Shown: positions 20,791 to 29,085, counted from the stretch's first letter. The stretch is DNA of 64,000 bases from Catenuloplanes atrovinosus (GCF_031458235.1 NZ_JAVDYB010000001.1:1571001-1635000); one strand, 5' to 3'. The notes: generated from the sequence alone by a model not told the origin. Made by a program: numbers and translations.

Positions 20791-20842
20791 CCCGCGGGAG
20801 CATGCGGCACCGGCCACGCCGGAAGCGGGAAAATCGGGGTCC
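20791..20842 (+). repeat. Dispersed repeat family B, copy 3 (right part)
   Basis: CCCGCGGGAGCATGCGG is followed by ACGCCGGAAGCGGGAAAAT and GGGGTCC, matching the right two thirds of the unit at 36841-36926. The left part upstream is diverged. The GCGGGAA end points toward pafA. Confidence 0.7.
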
Positions 20843-20982
20843 GGGGCTGGGGTGGGAAGAGGAAGGGGCTTGTCCCCCGAAACGGACAAAAGGCTAGCCG
20901 GATGCAGGAATTTTTCGCGCATGGTCGCCGGGGCGGGTCACACAGGTGCCACGGAGGGGTCACGTGGGGCTAATGTTCGTTC

Positions 20983-22341
20983 ATGGAGCGGCGAATCTTC
21001 GGTCTCGAGACCGAGTACGGCGTCACGTGCACCTATCGAGGTCAACGGCGTTTGTCACCGGACGAGGTGGCGCGCTACCTGTTCCGGCGGGTCGTCTCCT
21101 GGGGGCGGTCCAGCAACGTTTTCCTGCGTAACGGCGCCCGGCTCTACCTGGATGTGGGTTCGCACCCGGAGTACGCGACGCCCGAGTGCGACTCGGTGCT
21201 CGATCTGGTCGCGCACGACCGGGCCGGCGAGCGGATCCTGGAGGGGCTGCTGGTCGACGCGGAGAAGCGGCTGCACGACGAGGGGATCGCGGGGGAGATC
21301 TACCTCTTCAAGAACAATACGGACTCGGCCGGCAACTCCTACGGCTGCCACGAGAACTACCTGGTGTCCCGGCACGGCGAGTTCGGCCGGCTCGCGGACG
21401 TGCTCATCCCGTTCCTGGTCACCCGGCAGCTGATCTGCGGCGCGGGCAAGGTGCTGCAGACGCCGCGCGGTGCCGTGTACTGCCTGTCCCAGCGCGCGGA
21501 GCACATCTGGGAGGGCGTCTCGTCCGCCACCACGCGGTCGCGGCCGATCATCAACACCCGTGACGAGCCGCACGCGGACGCGGAGCGCTACCGCCGGCTG
21601 CACGTCATCGTCGGCGACTCGAACATGAACGAGGTCACCACGCTGCTGAAGGTGGGCAGCGCGGACATCGTGCTCCGCATGATCGAGGCGGGCGTGGTCA
21701 TGCGCGACCTGTCGCTGGAGAACCCGATCCGGGCGATCCGGGAGGTCTCGCACGACATCACCGGCCGCCGCAAGGTGCGCCTCGCGTCGAACAAGGAGAT
21801 CTCCGCGCTGGAGATCCAGCAGGAGTACCTGGCGAAGGCCACCGAGTTCGTGGAGCGGCGCGGCGGCGACGACACCGCCAAGCGCGTGGTGGAGCTGTGG
21901 GGCCGGGTGCTGGACGCGGTGGAGAGCGGCAACCTCGACCCGGTCTCCCGCGAGATCGACTGGGTCAGCAAGCTCAAGCTGATCGAGCGGTACCAGGCGA
22001 AGAACGACCTGCCGCTGTCGCACCCGCGGATCGCGCAGATGGACCTGGCCTACCACGACATCCGCCGGGGGCGCGGGCTGTACGGGCTGATGGAGCGGCG
22101 CAAGCAGGTCGACCGGGTCGCCGGTGACCTGGACATCTACGAGGCCAAGGAGACGCCGCCGCAGACCACCCGGGCGCGGCTGCGCGGCGAGTTCATCAAG
22201 CACGCGCAGGAGAAGCGGCGCGACTTCACGGTCGACTGGGTGCACCTCAAGCTGAACGACCAGGCGCAGCGCACCGTGCTGTGCAAGGACCCGTTCCGCG
22301 CGTACGACGAGCGCGTGGAGCGGCTGATCGCGAGCATGTGA
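20983..22341 (+). CDS. pafA: Pup-protein ligase
   Basis: A 452-residue ligase that uses ATP to phosphorylate the C-terminal Glu of Pup and then forms the isopeptide bond with substrate lysines. The N-terminal FGLETEYGV forms the Mg/ATP site. [20 protein letters not shown] includes the catalytic Asp57. The Dop-type loop is absent. [18 protein letters not shown] and [10 protein letters not shown] are shared with Dop. TAATGT at 20971-20976 lies 6 bases upstream of the ATG and there is no Shine-Dalgarno, so a leaderless mRNA is likely. A terminator follows at once, so it is transcribed alone. Confidence 0.97.
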   Translation: MERRIFGLETEYGVTCTYRGQRRLSPDEVARYLFRRVVSWGRSSNVFLRNGARLYLDVGSHPEYATPECDSVLDLVAHDRAGERILEGLLVDAEKRLHDEGIAGEIYLFKNNTDSAGNSYGCHENYLVSRHGEFGRLADVLIPFLVTRQLICGAGKVLQTPRGAVYCLSQRAEHIWEGVSSATTRSRPIINTRDEPHADAERYRRLHVIVGDSNMNEVTTLLKVGSADIVLRMIEAGVVMRDLSLENPIRAIREVSHDITGRRKVRLASNKEISALEIQQEYLAKATEFVERRGGDDTAKRVVELWGRVLDAVESGNLDPVSREIDWVSKLKLIERYQAKNDLPLSHPRIAQMDLAYHDIRRGRGLYGLMERRKQVDRVAGDLDIYEAKETPPQTTRARLRGEFIKHAQEKRRDFTVDWVHLKLNDQAQRTVLCKDPFRAYDERVERLIASM

Positions 22342-22348
22342 CCCGTGC

Positions 22349-22383
22349 CGGGGTCCCGGGGCGCGTTCCCGGGACCCCGTTTA
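22349..22383 (+). terminator. Terminator after pafA
   Basis: CGGGGTCCCGGG (22349-22360) and its exact complement (22368-22379) form a 12-bp stem with a 7-base loop, followed by TTTAC. It lies 7 bases after the pafA stop and 13 bases before the next start codon. Confidence 0.85.
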
Positions 22384-22396
22384 CGCTGGCAGGACT

Positions 22397-22573
22397 ATGA
22401 CGACTCCAGAGCATGAGCGGCCCGGCCTGAACCGCTTCGAGCGACGCCGGGAGCGGATCGTCGCGGAGGTGCAGGCCAACCGCCGCGGCGAGTACCGCGT
22501 GCCGACCTGGGTCTACGCCACCATCCTCGGCCTGATCGTGGCCGGCTGGGTGATCTTCGTCATCGTCGGCTGA
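22397..22573 (+). CDS. Small single-span membrane protein, 58 residues
   Basis: A tiny gene starting with the ATG at 22397. The N-terminal half is charged (FERRRERIVAEVQ). Residues about 39-57 (VYATILGLIVAGWVIFVIV) form one clear transmembrane helix, with a cytoplasmic basic N-terminus predicted. The balanced composition and its stop right after the helix support a real protein. It lies 55 bases after pafA but behind a terminator, so it needs its own promoter; TACGCT (22382-22387) is a candidate. The last 14 bases overlap the 3' end of the opposing MarR gene. Function unknown. Confidence 0.75.
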   Translation: MTTPEHERPGLNRFERRRERIVAEVQANRRGEYRVPTWVYATILGLIVAGWVIFVIVG

Positions 22574-23012
22574 CGATCCCGTCGGCGATCCGCCGCAGCG
22601 CGCGCAGCACCGCCGGCCGGTCCGCCGGGTCGATGTGGTCGAGCACCCATCGGCGCGCGCTCGCCACGTGCGCCGGGTCCGCGCTCTCCGCCTTCTTCAG
22701 CCCCACGTCCGTGAGCGCGGCGACGGAGCCGCGCGCGTCGCTGGCGTGCCGCTCGCGGCTGACCATCCCGATCCGCGCGAGATCCCCCACGACGCGGGTG
22801 ATCCGGCTCGGTGACAGCGCGGTGGCCGCGGCCAGCTCGACCATGCGCAGCCGGTGATCCGGCGCCTCGGAGAGCACGCGGAGGATGGCGAACTCGGTCA
22901 TCGAGAGGCCCTCGGCGCGGCTCATGTCCTCGTCGAGCACGCGGGGGAGCTGGTGCACCACCTGCGCGAGGGTGCGCCAGACCGCGTCCTCGTCCTGTGT
23001 CAGCCGGTCCAC
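22560..23012 (-). CDS. MarR-family transcription regulator
   Basis: A 150-residue winged-helix regulator. DMSRAEGLSMTEFAILRVLSE and AAATALSPSRITRVVGDLARIGMVSRERHASDARG form the helix-turn-helix and wing (the DxR motif at HASDARG). Flanking helices make the dimer. MarR proteins usually repress a divergent gene and are released by small aromatic ligands. The GTG at 23012 gives a normal family length. The divergent SnoaL-like gene and the perfect inverted repeat between them suggest that both are under its control. Confidence 0.9.
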   Translation of the reverse strand: MDRLTQDEDAVWRTLAQVVHQLPRVLDEDMSRAEGLSMTEFAILRVLSEAPDHRLRMVELAAATALSPSRITRVVGDLARIGMVSRERHASDARGSVAALTDVGLKKAESADPAHVASARRWVLDHIDPADRPAVLRALRRIADGIVSRR

Positions 23013-23036
23013 CGGCCGATCCTGCCACGGCTTTGT

Positions 23037-23085
23037 GTGCGTGCGCAAGAAAGGTGCTGAGGGCGACTTTTTGTTGCGCACGCAC
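23037..23085. promoter_or_regulatory. Probable MarR operator: 12-bp inverted repeat
   Basis: GTGCGTGCGCAA (23037-23048) and its exact reverse complement TTGCGCACGCAC (23074-23085) are separated by 25 bases, inside the 123-base divergent promoter region. Two regulator dimers on these arms would block both promoters. Confidence 0.6.
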
Positions 23086-23135
23086 GTTTCTCGGTGGAGT
23101 GTGGGGCTTCGTTCTAAACCGTGAAAGGCGTGATC

Positions 23136-23627
23136 ATGAGTGCTGACCTGGAGCGTCGCGTCCGGCAGATCGAGGACCGGCAGGCGATCAGTGACACCGT
23201 CGTCCGGTACGCGGTGGCGATCGATCGCGGAGACTGGGAGCTGTTCGCGGGGTGCCTCACGGAGGTGGTGCACATCGACTTCTCGGACGCGGGGATGCCG
23301 GCGGCCGACCTCCCGCGGGAGGCGTTCGTGGCGTTCGCGCGGGAGGCGTTGAGCGGATTCACGGCGCGACAGCATCTCAGCCCCAATCACCTGGTCACGT
23401 TCGATCCGGAGGATGCTGACCGGGCGGTCTGCGAGTCGTACATGTACGCGCAGCACCATCTGGCCGGCGCGGAGGGCGGAGATTTCTTCCTGATGCGGGG
23501 GTCGTACACGAATCATCTGGTGCGCACGGCCGGCGGGTGGCGGATCGAGCGGCTCGTGCAGCACGTGAGCTGGCCGGAGGGGAACCTGGACCTGCCGAAC
23601 ATGGCGCGGGCACGGGTCGCGTCCTGA
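23136..23627 (+). CDS. SnoaL/NTF2-like nuclear transport factor 2 family protein
   Basis: A 163-residue small alpha+beta-cone protein. The pattern LEDRQAISDTVVRYAVAIDRGDWELFAGCLTE is typical of the SnoaL_4 family that includes dehydratases, isomerases and ring-hydroxylating dioxygenase small-subunit-like proteins. A conserved His/Asp set appears in VVHIDFSD and GGWRIERLVQHVSW. The ATG at 23136 has GAAAGG upstream; an ATG at 23121 in frame is possible. The divergent MarR gene points to a ligand-inducible enzyme acting on a small aromatic or polyketide-like compound, but the substrate is unknown. Confidence 0.82.
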   Translation: MSADLERRVRQIEDRQAISDTVVRYAVAIDRGDWELFAGCLTEVVHIDFSDAGMPAADLPREAFVAFAREALSGFTARQHLSPNHLVTFDPEDADRAVCESYMYAQHHLAGAEGGDFFLMRGSYTNHLVRTAGGWRIERLVQHVSWPEGNLDLPNMARARVAS

Positions 23628-23634
23628 GCGGATC

Positions 23635-23745
23635 GGGTGCTCCGCGCCGGAAATCTCGCCGTATTGCCGTCGGGAACTGATCGTCATCGCGGCTCTGTGA
23701 GCCTCAGGCACCTCATTCGCGCGGAATAACGTGCCTGCGGCTCAC
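23635..23745 (+). repeat. Dispersed repeat family A, copy 1
   Basis: This unit begins GGGTGCTCCGCGCCGGAAAT and ends in a 22-base palindrome (arms 23697-23718 and 23724-23745, three mismatches). It matches the copies at 36515-36626 and 49589-49706 along its length. It lies between convergent genes (SnoaL-like and DUF3866). Confidence 0.8.
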
Positions 23746-23900
23746 ACCGTGAGGTGATCGCGCGAGGTGCCGGGAATGGGCACGCGGGGTCGGTCATCAC
23801 GCGGACGCGCGCATCAGCCGTTGAGGGCATGAGCCGTTGCCTGCCCAGGAGGAGAAGGGGCCGGCGGCGCCGATCCGACATCCCGGCCCGCCGTCGCAGA

Positions 23901-24983
23901 TCAAGGACCCGGGACCAGGGAAGCGGCATGGCGGCCGGCGGCCGCGGCGGTGAGGAAGTACGCGTGGTCGGCGTCGAGGTCGCGGCCCATGGTGGACAGT
24001 GGCACCGGGCAGGCGCGCAGCGCGGCGTCGAGGCCGTCGGCGGGCACGCGCACGATCCGGTGCCGCCCGGCCAGCGCACGCAGGCCGGACTCGACCTCGT
24101 CCGCCACGGACGACGGCAGCGGGTCGGGCACCACCAGGTCGGCGGGCGTCAGGGCGACGCGGCCGTACGCGGTGAGGCTGTGGTGGGAGATGCCGTGGTG
24201 GCGGGGGCGCGGGTCGGCGTCGGAGATGCGCAGGGAGCCGACGGCGTGGCCGCCGAGCGTGTTGACGGCGTTGACGGCCTCGCCGACGGAGACGCCGGAG
24301 AACCCCCAGCGGGTGCCGGTGCCGAGGTTGCCGGGGCCCTGCGCGACGATCGTGACGTCGGCACCGAGGGCGTGGCGGGCGGCGAGCAGGCCGCTGTGCA
24401 CGGTGGTCGCCTCGAGGTCGCCGCCGAAGGACTGGCCGGCGGTCACCGTACCGGCGAGGTGGGGTTTGAGGGCCGACAGCGTGCGGGAGAACCAGGCGGG
24501 GAGTGCGCCGCCGTCGGTCATCAGGTAGGCGACGCGCGCGCCGGGGCGGTGCGCGACGATGCCGGCCAGGATCGCGGGGAGCGCGGAGTGCAGGTCGGCC
24601 AGGACCACGGGCATGCCGTCCAGGTCGTCGGCCTCGGCGAGCACCGCACGGTACGGGGAGGCCTCCTCGTCCGCGCCCATCAGGATCGCCTGCAGCGGCG
24701 TGTAACGGGCCTTGACCAGGTGGCCGTGGTCGCGGCCGGACGTGAGGTCCGAGCCGGGGAGGTTGTCCGGCAGCGCGACGACCAGCGCGTACCCGCCGGT
24801 GCCGAGGCCCATCTCCAGCGCGCCCACGTTGAGCAGCACCCGGTCGCCGACCGCGGGCTCACCGACCAGCGGGGTGTAGGCCAGGGCCTTGACCGTCTCG
24901 CCGTCCACGGTCACGGACAGCTCGCTGGCGCCGTCCCAGGCGCGCCGGAGCGCCGCCACCGTCCCGGACCGCCACCGAATCAT
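23901..24983 (-). CDS. DUF3866 family protein
   Basis: A 360-residue protein of the DUF3866 family, recognised from the N-terminal RWRSGTVAALRRAWDGA and the VGDRVLLNVGALEMGLGTGGYALV segment. Family function is unknown. The N-terminal ~90 residues look like beta-barrel. The rest has Rossmann-like patches (VVLADLHSALPAILAGI, VTIVAQGPGNLGTGT) and a His-rich stretch PRHHGISHHSLTAYG that could bind a metal. The ATG at 24983 is preceded by TAGGGT 8 bases upstream and no ribosome site. The family is common near pafBC-tatAC loci in actinobacteria, from memory of gene order. Confidence 0.85.
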   Translation of the reverse strand: MIRWRSGTVAALRRAWDGASELSVTVDGETVKALAYTPLVGEPAVGDRVLLNVGALEMGLGTGGYALVVALPDNLPGSDLTSGRDHGHLVKARYTPLQAILMGADEEASPYRAVLAEADDLDGMPVVLADLHSALPAILAGIVAHRPGARVAYLMTDGGALPAWFSRTLSALKPHLAGTVTAGQSFGGDLEATTVHSGLLAARHALGADVTIVAQGPGNLGTGTRWGFSGVSVGEAVNAVNTLGGHAVGSLRISDADPRPRHHGISHHSLTAYGRVALTPADLVVPDPLPSSVADEVESGLRALAGRHRIVRVPADGLDAALRACPVPLSTMGRDLDADHAYFLTAAAAGRHAASLVPGP

Positions 24984-24994
24984 GAGGGAAGACC

Positions 24995-25177
24995 CTATAC
25001 AGCGCCGCGGGTCGGGTCGAGGAAGACATACGCGATGGTGGGGTATCGCTCGCGGAGGCGGCGTTCGGCCAGGTCGGCGGCGGACTCGAGCTCCGCGCCG
25101 GTGGCGGTGTCGGTGAAGTCGACCTTCGCGTTCTCTGGAGGGGCTACGAGGGGCCCGCTTACCCGGATGACGGAAAC
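24995..25177 (-). pseudogene. Remnant of a cation diffusion facilitator (CDF) transporter C-terminus
   Basis: A 60-codon open stretch without a start codon is bounded upstream by a TAG at 25178-25180 and ends in its own TAG. It reads AKVDFTDTATGAELESAADL and then RLRERYPTIAYVFLDPT. This matches the cytoplasmic C-terminal domain of CDF heavy-metal exporters, including the usual LDPT ending. The membrane part is missing, and the fragment sits between DUF3866 and pafB. It is best read as the decayed 3' end of a lost gene; the assignment rests on pattern memory. Confidence 0.6.
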
Positions 25178-25239
25178 CTAACCGGATGGGGGATGCCGCG
25201 GGGCGCGTCGTCCCGCGCGGCACTGCTACTTTTGCGGGC

Positions 25240-26232
25240 GTGTCGCGCATCCGCACCGAGCGGTTGGTCAACCTGGTCATCTGCCTCCTGTCCACGCGCC
25301 GGTTCCTGACCGCCGCGCAGATCGCCGCGACCGTGCCCGGGTACGAGCACGATCCGGAGGACCCGCGCGAGCACGAGGCGTTCCAGCGCAAGTTCGAGCG
25401 GGACAAGGCGGAGCTGCGAGAGCTCGGCGTGCCGCTGGAGACCGGGACGGAGAGCGTGTTCGACGCCGAGCCCGGCTACCGGATCGCCCACCGGGACTAC
25501 GCGCTGCCGGACATCCCGCTCGAACCGGACGAGGCCGCGGCCGTCGGCATCGCGGGCCGGCTCTGGCAGCATCACGGGCTGGCCGCCGCCGCCTCCTCCG
25601 GCCTGGCGAAGCTGCGCGCCGCCGGCATCGACATGGACCCGCAGGCCACGCTGGGTGTGGAGCCGGTCGTCACGGTCGACCCGGCGTTCGCGCCGCTGAC
25701 CACGGCCGCGCGCGAGCGCCGCGCGGTCGCGTTCGACTACCGGGCGCCCGAGGGCGACGAGCCGGCCACCCGCCGCCTGCAGCCGTGGGGCGTGGTGTGC
25801 TGGCGCGGCCGGTGGTACGTGGTCGGTCACGACCTCGACCGCCGCGCGGTGCGCTGCTTCCGGCTGTCCCGGATCGTCGGCAAGGTGCGCCCGTCCGGCC
25901 GGCCGGACGCGTTCACGCCGCCCGCGGACCTGGACCTGATCAGCCACGTCTCGCGCTTCTCCGGGCCGGTGGAGTGGACCGGCCGGGCCACGCTGCTGAT
26001 CACGCCGGGCGTCGGCGCCGGGCTGCGCCGCTGGGCGCGGGTGGTCGAGCCGGGGCGGGGCGACGACCCCAAGGACAAGATCGTCATTCGGTACGCGGAC
26101 ACCGAGCGCCTGGCCGGCACGCTGGTCCGATACGGTCCCGAGGTGCAGGTGCTGGACCCGCCGGAGCTGCGCGACGCGGTCATCCAGCGGCTGAAGGAGT
26201 TCGTCGCCCGGACCGAGGAGGTGCCCGCGTGA
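25240..26232 (+). CDS. pafB: WYL-domain transcription regulator PafB
   Basis: A 330-residue regulator with an N-terminal winged helix (RTERLVNLVICLLSTRRFLTAAQIAATVPGY) and a central WYL domain (WGVVCWRGRWYVVGHDLDR). A C-terminal extension typical of the pair follows. In mycobacteria PafB and PafC form a heterodimer that activates the LexA-independent DNA-damage regulon. The GTG start at 25240 has TACTTT (25227-25232) 7 bases upstream and no ribosome site, the leaderless pattern. The stop overlaps the pafC start (GTGA). Confidence 0.95.
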   Translation: MSRIRTERLVNLVICLLSTRRFLTAAQIAATVPGYEHDPEDPREHEAFQRKFERDKAELRELGVPLETGTESVFDAEPGYRIAHRDYALPDIPLEPDEAAAVGIAGRLWQHHGLAAAASSGLAKLRAAGIDMDPQATLGVEPVVTVDPAFAPLTTAARERRAVAFDYRAPEGDEPATRRLQPWGVVCWRGRWYVVGHDLDRRAVRCFRLSRIVGKVRPSGRPDAFTPPADLDLISHVSRFSGPVEWTGRATLLITPGVGAGLRRWARVVEPGRGDDPKDKIVIRYADTERLAGTLVRYGPEVQVLDPPELRDAVIQRLKEFVARTEEVPA

Positions 26233-27206
26233 CCACCGCGCCGTCCGCGTCCCGCGCGTCCGCCGACCGGCTCGGCCGCGTGCTCAACCTGGTGCCCTAC
26301 CTGCTGGCCCGCCCCGGCATCGCGATCGTGGAGGCCGCCGCCGACCTGGGCGTCTCGGAGAAGCAGCTGCGCGAGGACCTGGAGCTGCTCTGGGTCTGCG
26401 GCCTGCCCGGCTACGGCCCCGGCGACCTGATCGACATGGCGTTCGACGGCGACAACGTCACGATCACCTACGACGCGGGCATCGGCAAGCCGCTGCGGCT
26501 CACGCCGGACGAGGCGCTCGCGCTGGTCGTGGCGCTGCGCATGCTGGCCGAGACGCCGGGCATGGCGAACCGGGACGCGATCGAGCGCGCGCTGGCGAAG
26601 ATCGAGTCGGCGGCCGGGGCGGACGCGGACGCGCCGGTCGCGGTCCGGATGACCGGCAACTCGAAGAAGGTCGACCGGGTGCGCGGCGCGGTCGAGCGCG
26701 GCCGGGCGCTGCGGATCACGTACTACACCGCGTCCCGGGACCAGACCACGGAGCGCGTGGTCGACCCGATCCGGGTGGTGAACGTGGGCGGCTGGGCCTA
26801 CCTGGAGGCGTGGTGCCGCCGGGCCGAGGCGACGCGGCTGTTCCGGGTGGACCGGATCGACGACTGGACCGAGCTGGACGAGCCCGCCGCGCCGCCGGCC
26901 GAGGCGCGCCCGCACGACCTGAGCGCGGGCGTGTTCCGGCCCGGCGCCGAGCTGCCGCTGATCACGCTCCGGGTCGGCCGGTCCGAGCGGTGGATCACCG
27001 AGTACTACCCGTGCGAGAACGTGGAGCGCGGCACGTCCGGCGAGGACTGGCTGGTCACCATGCGGGTCACGGACCTGGACTGGGCACGCCGGCTGATCCT
27101 GGGCCTGGGCCCGGAGGTGACGGTGGTGAGCCCGCCCGAGCTGATCACCGGCATCCGGGAGCAGGCGGCCGCGGCGCTCGCTGCGTACTCCGTACCCGTT
27201 GACTAG
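26229..27206 (+). CDS. pafC: WYL-domain transcription regulator PafC
   Basis: A 325-residue partner of PafB with the same layout. It has a winged helix (about 12-65, EAAADLGVSEKQLREDLELL), a WYL domain with VVNVGGWAYLEAWC, and a C-terminal regulatory domain (WCX). The 4-base overlap with pafB ensures equal synthesis. Despite the historical name (proteasome accessory factor) it acts in transcription, with the WYL domain thought to sense single-stranded DNA or a related signal. Confidence 0.95.
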   Translation: MTTAPSASRASADRLGRVLNLVPYLLARPGIAIVEAAADLGVSEKQLREDLELLWVCGLPGYGPGDLIDMAFDGDNVTITYDAGIGKPLRLTPDEALALVVALRMLAETPGMANRDAIERALAKIESAAGADADAPVAVRMTGNSKKVDRVRGAVERGRALRITYYTASRDQTTERVVDPIRVVNVGGWAYLEAWCRRAEATRLFRVDRIDDWTELDEPAAPPAEARPHDLSAGVFRPGAELPLITLRVGRSERWITEYYPCENVERGTSGEDWLVTMRVTDLDWARRLILGLGPEVTVVSPPELITGIREQAAAALAAYSVPVD

Positions 27207-27216
27207 GGTTTGGGTC

Positions 27217-27462
27217 ATGGTGTTGTGGATCGTGATCGGTGTGGCGTTGTTCTCGGTGCTGGTGCTGGGGCTGGCCGTGCGCCCGGTGCTGGCGCGCGTG
27301 CCGGAGTTGCACCGCGCCGTGCGGCGGCTGCTGCTCAAGCAGGAGGCGCTGGAGCGGCTGCAGGTCCGGGCCGAGGCGCTGCAGGAGCGGACGCTGGCCG
27401 TGGCGGAGCAGGCGGGGAAGGCCGCCGACCGGGTCACGGCCATCAAGGCGGGCCTGCCGTAA
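27217..27462 (+). CDS. Small membrane protein downstream of pafC
   Basis: An 81-residue protein. Residues 2-25 form one hydrophobic helix (VLWIVIGVALFSVLVLGLAV). The rest is an amphipathic, heptad-like helix (LHRAVRRLLLKQEALERLQVRAEALQ), likely cytoplasmic coiled coil. The ATG at 27217 is 10 bases after pafC, so it is in the pafBC operon. Similar small proteins sit here in related actinobacteria, by memory of gene order. Function unknown. Confidence 0.75.
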   Translation: MVLWIVIGVALFSVLVLGLAVRPVLARVPELHRAVRRLLLKQEALERLQVRAEALQERTLAVAEQAGKAADRVTAIKAGLP

Positions 27463-27673
27463 CCGGGCGGCGCTCCGCGATCCTGCCGTCCGGCGGCCTG
27501 TTGACGTGCGGTTGCGGGTGGCAGAGACTACGTCCAGCAAAAGGATTCTCACGTCATCCCTGTGCTTGCCCTGTGAAGCGTGCAGGCCTGGTGGCAACGG
27601 GCTGATCCGCACGTACGATGGGCACGGCGCCTGATGTCGACGGGCAGCCCTCGACACCGAGTTGGAGTCTGAA

Positions 27674-27943
27674 ATGCAGTTCCTCAAGCCGTGGCACATC
27701 ATCGTCCTCGTGGTGGTGCTCATCCTCCTCTTCGGCGCGAAGCGGCTGCCCGACGCGGCCCGCTCGCTCGGCCGCTCGATGCGCATCCTGAAGGCGGAGA
27801 CCAAGAGCATGGTCGACGACGGCAAGGACGCGCCGGACGACCTGGCCGACAAGGCGGACGCGAAGAACGGGCGCGCGCCGCTCCAGGGTGACGTGATCAC
27901 GCCGCAGACCACGCCCGCGGCCGATCACGTTCGCGACCGCTGA
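27674..27943 (+). CDS. tatA: Sec-independent protein translocase TatA
   Basis: An 89-residue pore subunit of the twin-arginine translocation system. A short transmembrane helix (about 7-21, WHIIVLVVVLILLFGA) is followed by the FGAKRLPDAARSLGRSMRI hinge and amphipathic helix, then an acidic disordered tail. TatC follows after 8 bases. No tatB is present nearby; in many actinobacteria tatB is elsewhere. A possible promoter (TTGACG, 17 bases, GAGACT at 27501-27529) lies in the 211-base gap from the previous gene. Confidence 0.95.
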   Translation: MQFLKPWHIIVLVVVLILLFGAKRLPDAARSLGRSMRILKAETKSMVDDGKDAPDDLADKADAKNGRAPLQGDVITPQTTPAADHVRDR

Positions 27944-27951
27944 TCTGAGCC

Positions 27952-28944
27952 GTGCGTCTCGCCCTGCCTCGCCGTGACAAGGGGCCGTCCAAGTTCGAGC
28001 AGGCGGCCAACGGCGAGATGACCCTGATCGAGCACTTCAGGGAGTTGCGGAGCAGGCTGTTCCGGGCCTCCCTGGCCGTGGTCGTCGGCTTCGGCGTCGG
28101 TTTCTGGCTCAGTGACTACGTCTTCGAGCTGCTCAAGCAGCCGTACTGCGACCTGCCCGGCATCCTGGAGCCGGACGGCGGCTGCCCGATGACCCAGCTC
28201 GGCCCGGCCGACGGCTTCCTGCTGAAGCTGAAGATCGCGCTCTGGGTCGGACTGATCGTCTCCGGACCGGTGTGGCTCTACCAGCTCTGGGCCTTCATCG
28301 CGCCGGGCCTGCACAAGCACGAGCGGGGGTACGCGTACGCGTTCGTCGCGATCGCCGCGCCGCTGTTCACCGGCGGTGCCGTGCTGGCCTACTTCGTGGT
28401 GGAGAAGGGCCTGCTGTTCCTGTTGCAGTCCGGCGTCACCGGCCTGGACACGCAGCTCGAGGTCACGCGGTACATCTCGTTCGTCACCAGCCTGATCCTG
28501 CTGTTCGGCGTCGCGTTCCTGTTCCCGCTGCTCGCGCTGATGCTGAACGTCGTCGGGATCACCAGCGGCAAGCGGCTGCTGTCCTGGTGGCGCATCGCGG
28601 TGTTCGCGTTCTTCCTGTTCGCGGCCGTCGTCACCCCCACGCCGGACCCGTTCGGCATGACCATCCTGGCCCTCGCCCTCTCCGTGCTGTACTTCATGGC
28701 GGTCGGCGTGGCCCTGCTCAACGACAAGCGCCGCGGCCGCGGCAAGTCGCTGTACGAGGGCCTCGACGACGACCAGGTGTCACCGCTCGACCTGGGCGAC
28801 GCCGAGCCGGTCACCGCGGGCAGCCGGGTCGGCGCGAGCGAGCCGGTCACCGCCAGCGGCCCGGTGTCCGCCTCCGGCCCGATCGAGCCGATCGAGCCGG
28901 TCCGTCCGACGCCGATCGAACGGCGCTTCGACGACATGACCTGA
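27952..28944 (+). CDS. tatC: Sec-independent protein translocase TatC
   Basis: A 330-residue receptor subunit with six membrane helices. It has the conserved N-terminal signature MTLIEHFRELRSRL and the LYQLWAFIAPGL motif that recognises twin-arginine signal peptides. The C-terminal ~75 residues are a cytoplasmic tail rich in Val/Thr/Ser/Pro with short degenerate repeats (PVTAGS, PVTASG, PVSASG, PIEPIEP), longer than usual. The GTG at 27952 is 8 bases after tatA. A 16-bp stem terminator follows. Confidence 0.95.
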   Translation: MRLALPRRDKGPSKFEQAANGEMTLIEHFRELRSRLFRASLAVVVGFGVGFWLSDYVFELLKQPYCDLPGILEPDGGCPMTQLGPADGFLLKLKIALWVGLIVSGPVWLYQLWAFIAPGLHKHERGYAYAFVAIAAPLFTGGAVLAYFVVEKGLLFLLQSGVTGLDTQLEVTRYISFVTSLILLFGVAFLFPLLALMLNVVGITSGKRLLSWWRIAVFAFFLFAAVVTPTPDPFGMTILALALSVLYFMAVGVALLNDKRRGRGKSLYEGLDDDQVSPLDLGDAEPVTAGSRVGASEPVTASGPVSASGPIEPIEPVRPTPIERRFDDMT

Positions 28945-28964
28945 TCCGGCACCTTCCGCACGAT

Positions 28965-29000
28965 GACGCGGCCGGCAGCGTTCCCGCTGCCGGCCGCGTC
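28965..29000 (+). terminator. Strong hairpin terminator after tatC
   Basis: GACGCGGCCGGCAGCG (28965-28980) and its exact complement (28985-29000) form a 16-bp stem with a TTCC tetraloop, 20 bases after the tatC stop. Confidence 0.88.
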
Positions 29001-29085
29001 CGTGTGCGCACCGCGCGGGTCCGGGCCGGCCGGCGGTGAAGGTGTTACCGTCGAGAGAAGCCTCGGGCACACGAGGCGATGACGA

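Larger units (their letters stand above)
20463..20982. other. 520-base intergenic region rmlA-pafA with two family B repeats
   Basis: No convincing gene. It holds two copies of repeat family B in divergent orientation (20519-20596 minus, 20791-20842 plus). The middle part contains small palindromic stretches such as CACGCGCGTCACGTGACGTGAGG. Just before pafA lies the promoter-like hexamer TAATGT (20971-20976), 6 bases from the ATG. Confidence 0.7.

Noticed and set aside
20704-20973. Possible small gene upstream of pafA
   Set aside because: The frame lies over repeat family B and reads as repeat-derived sequence.
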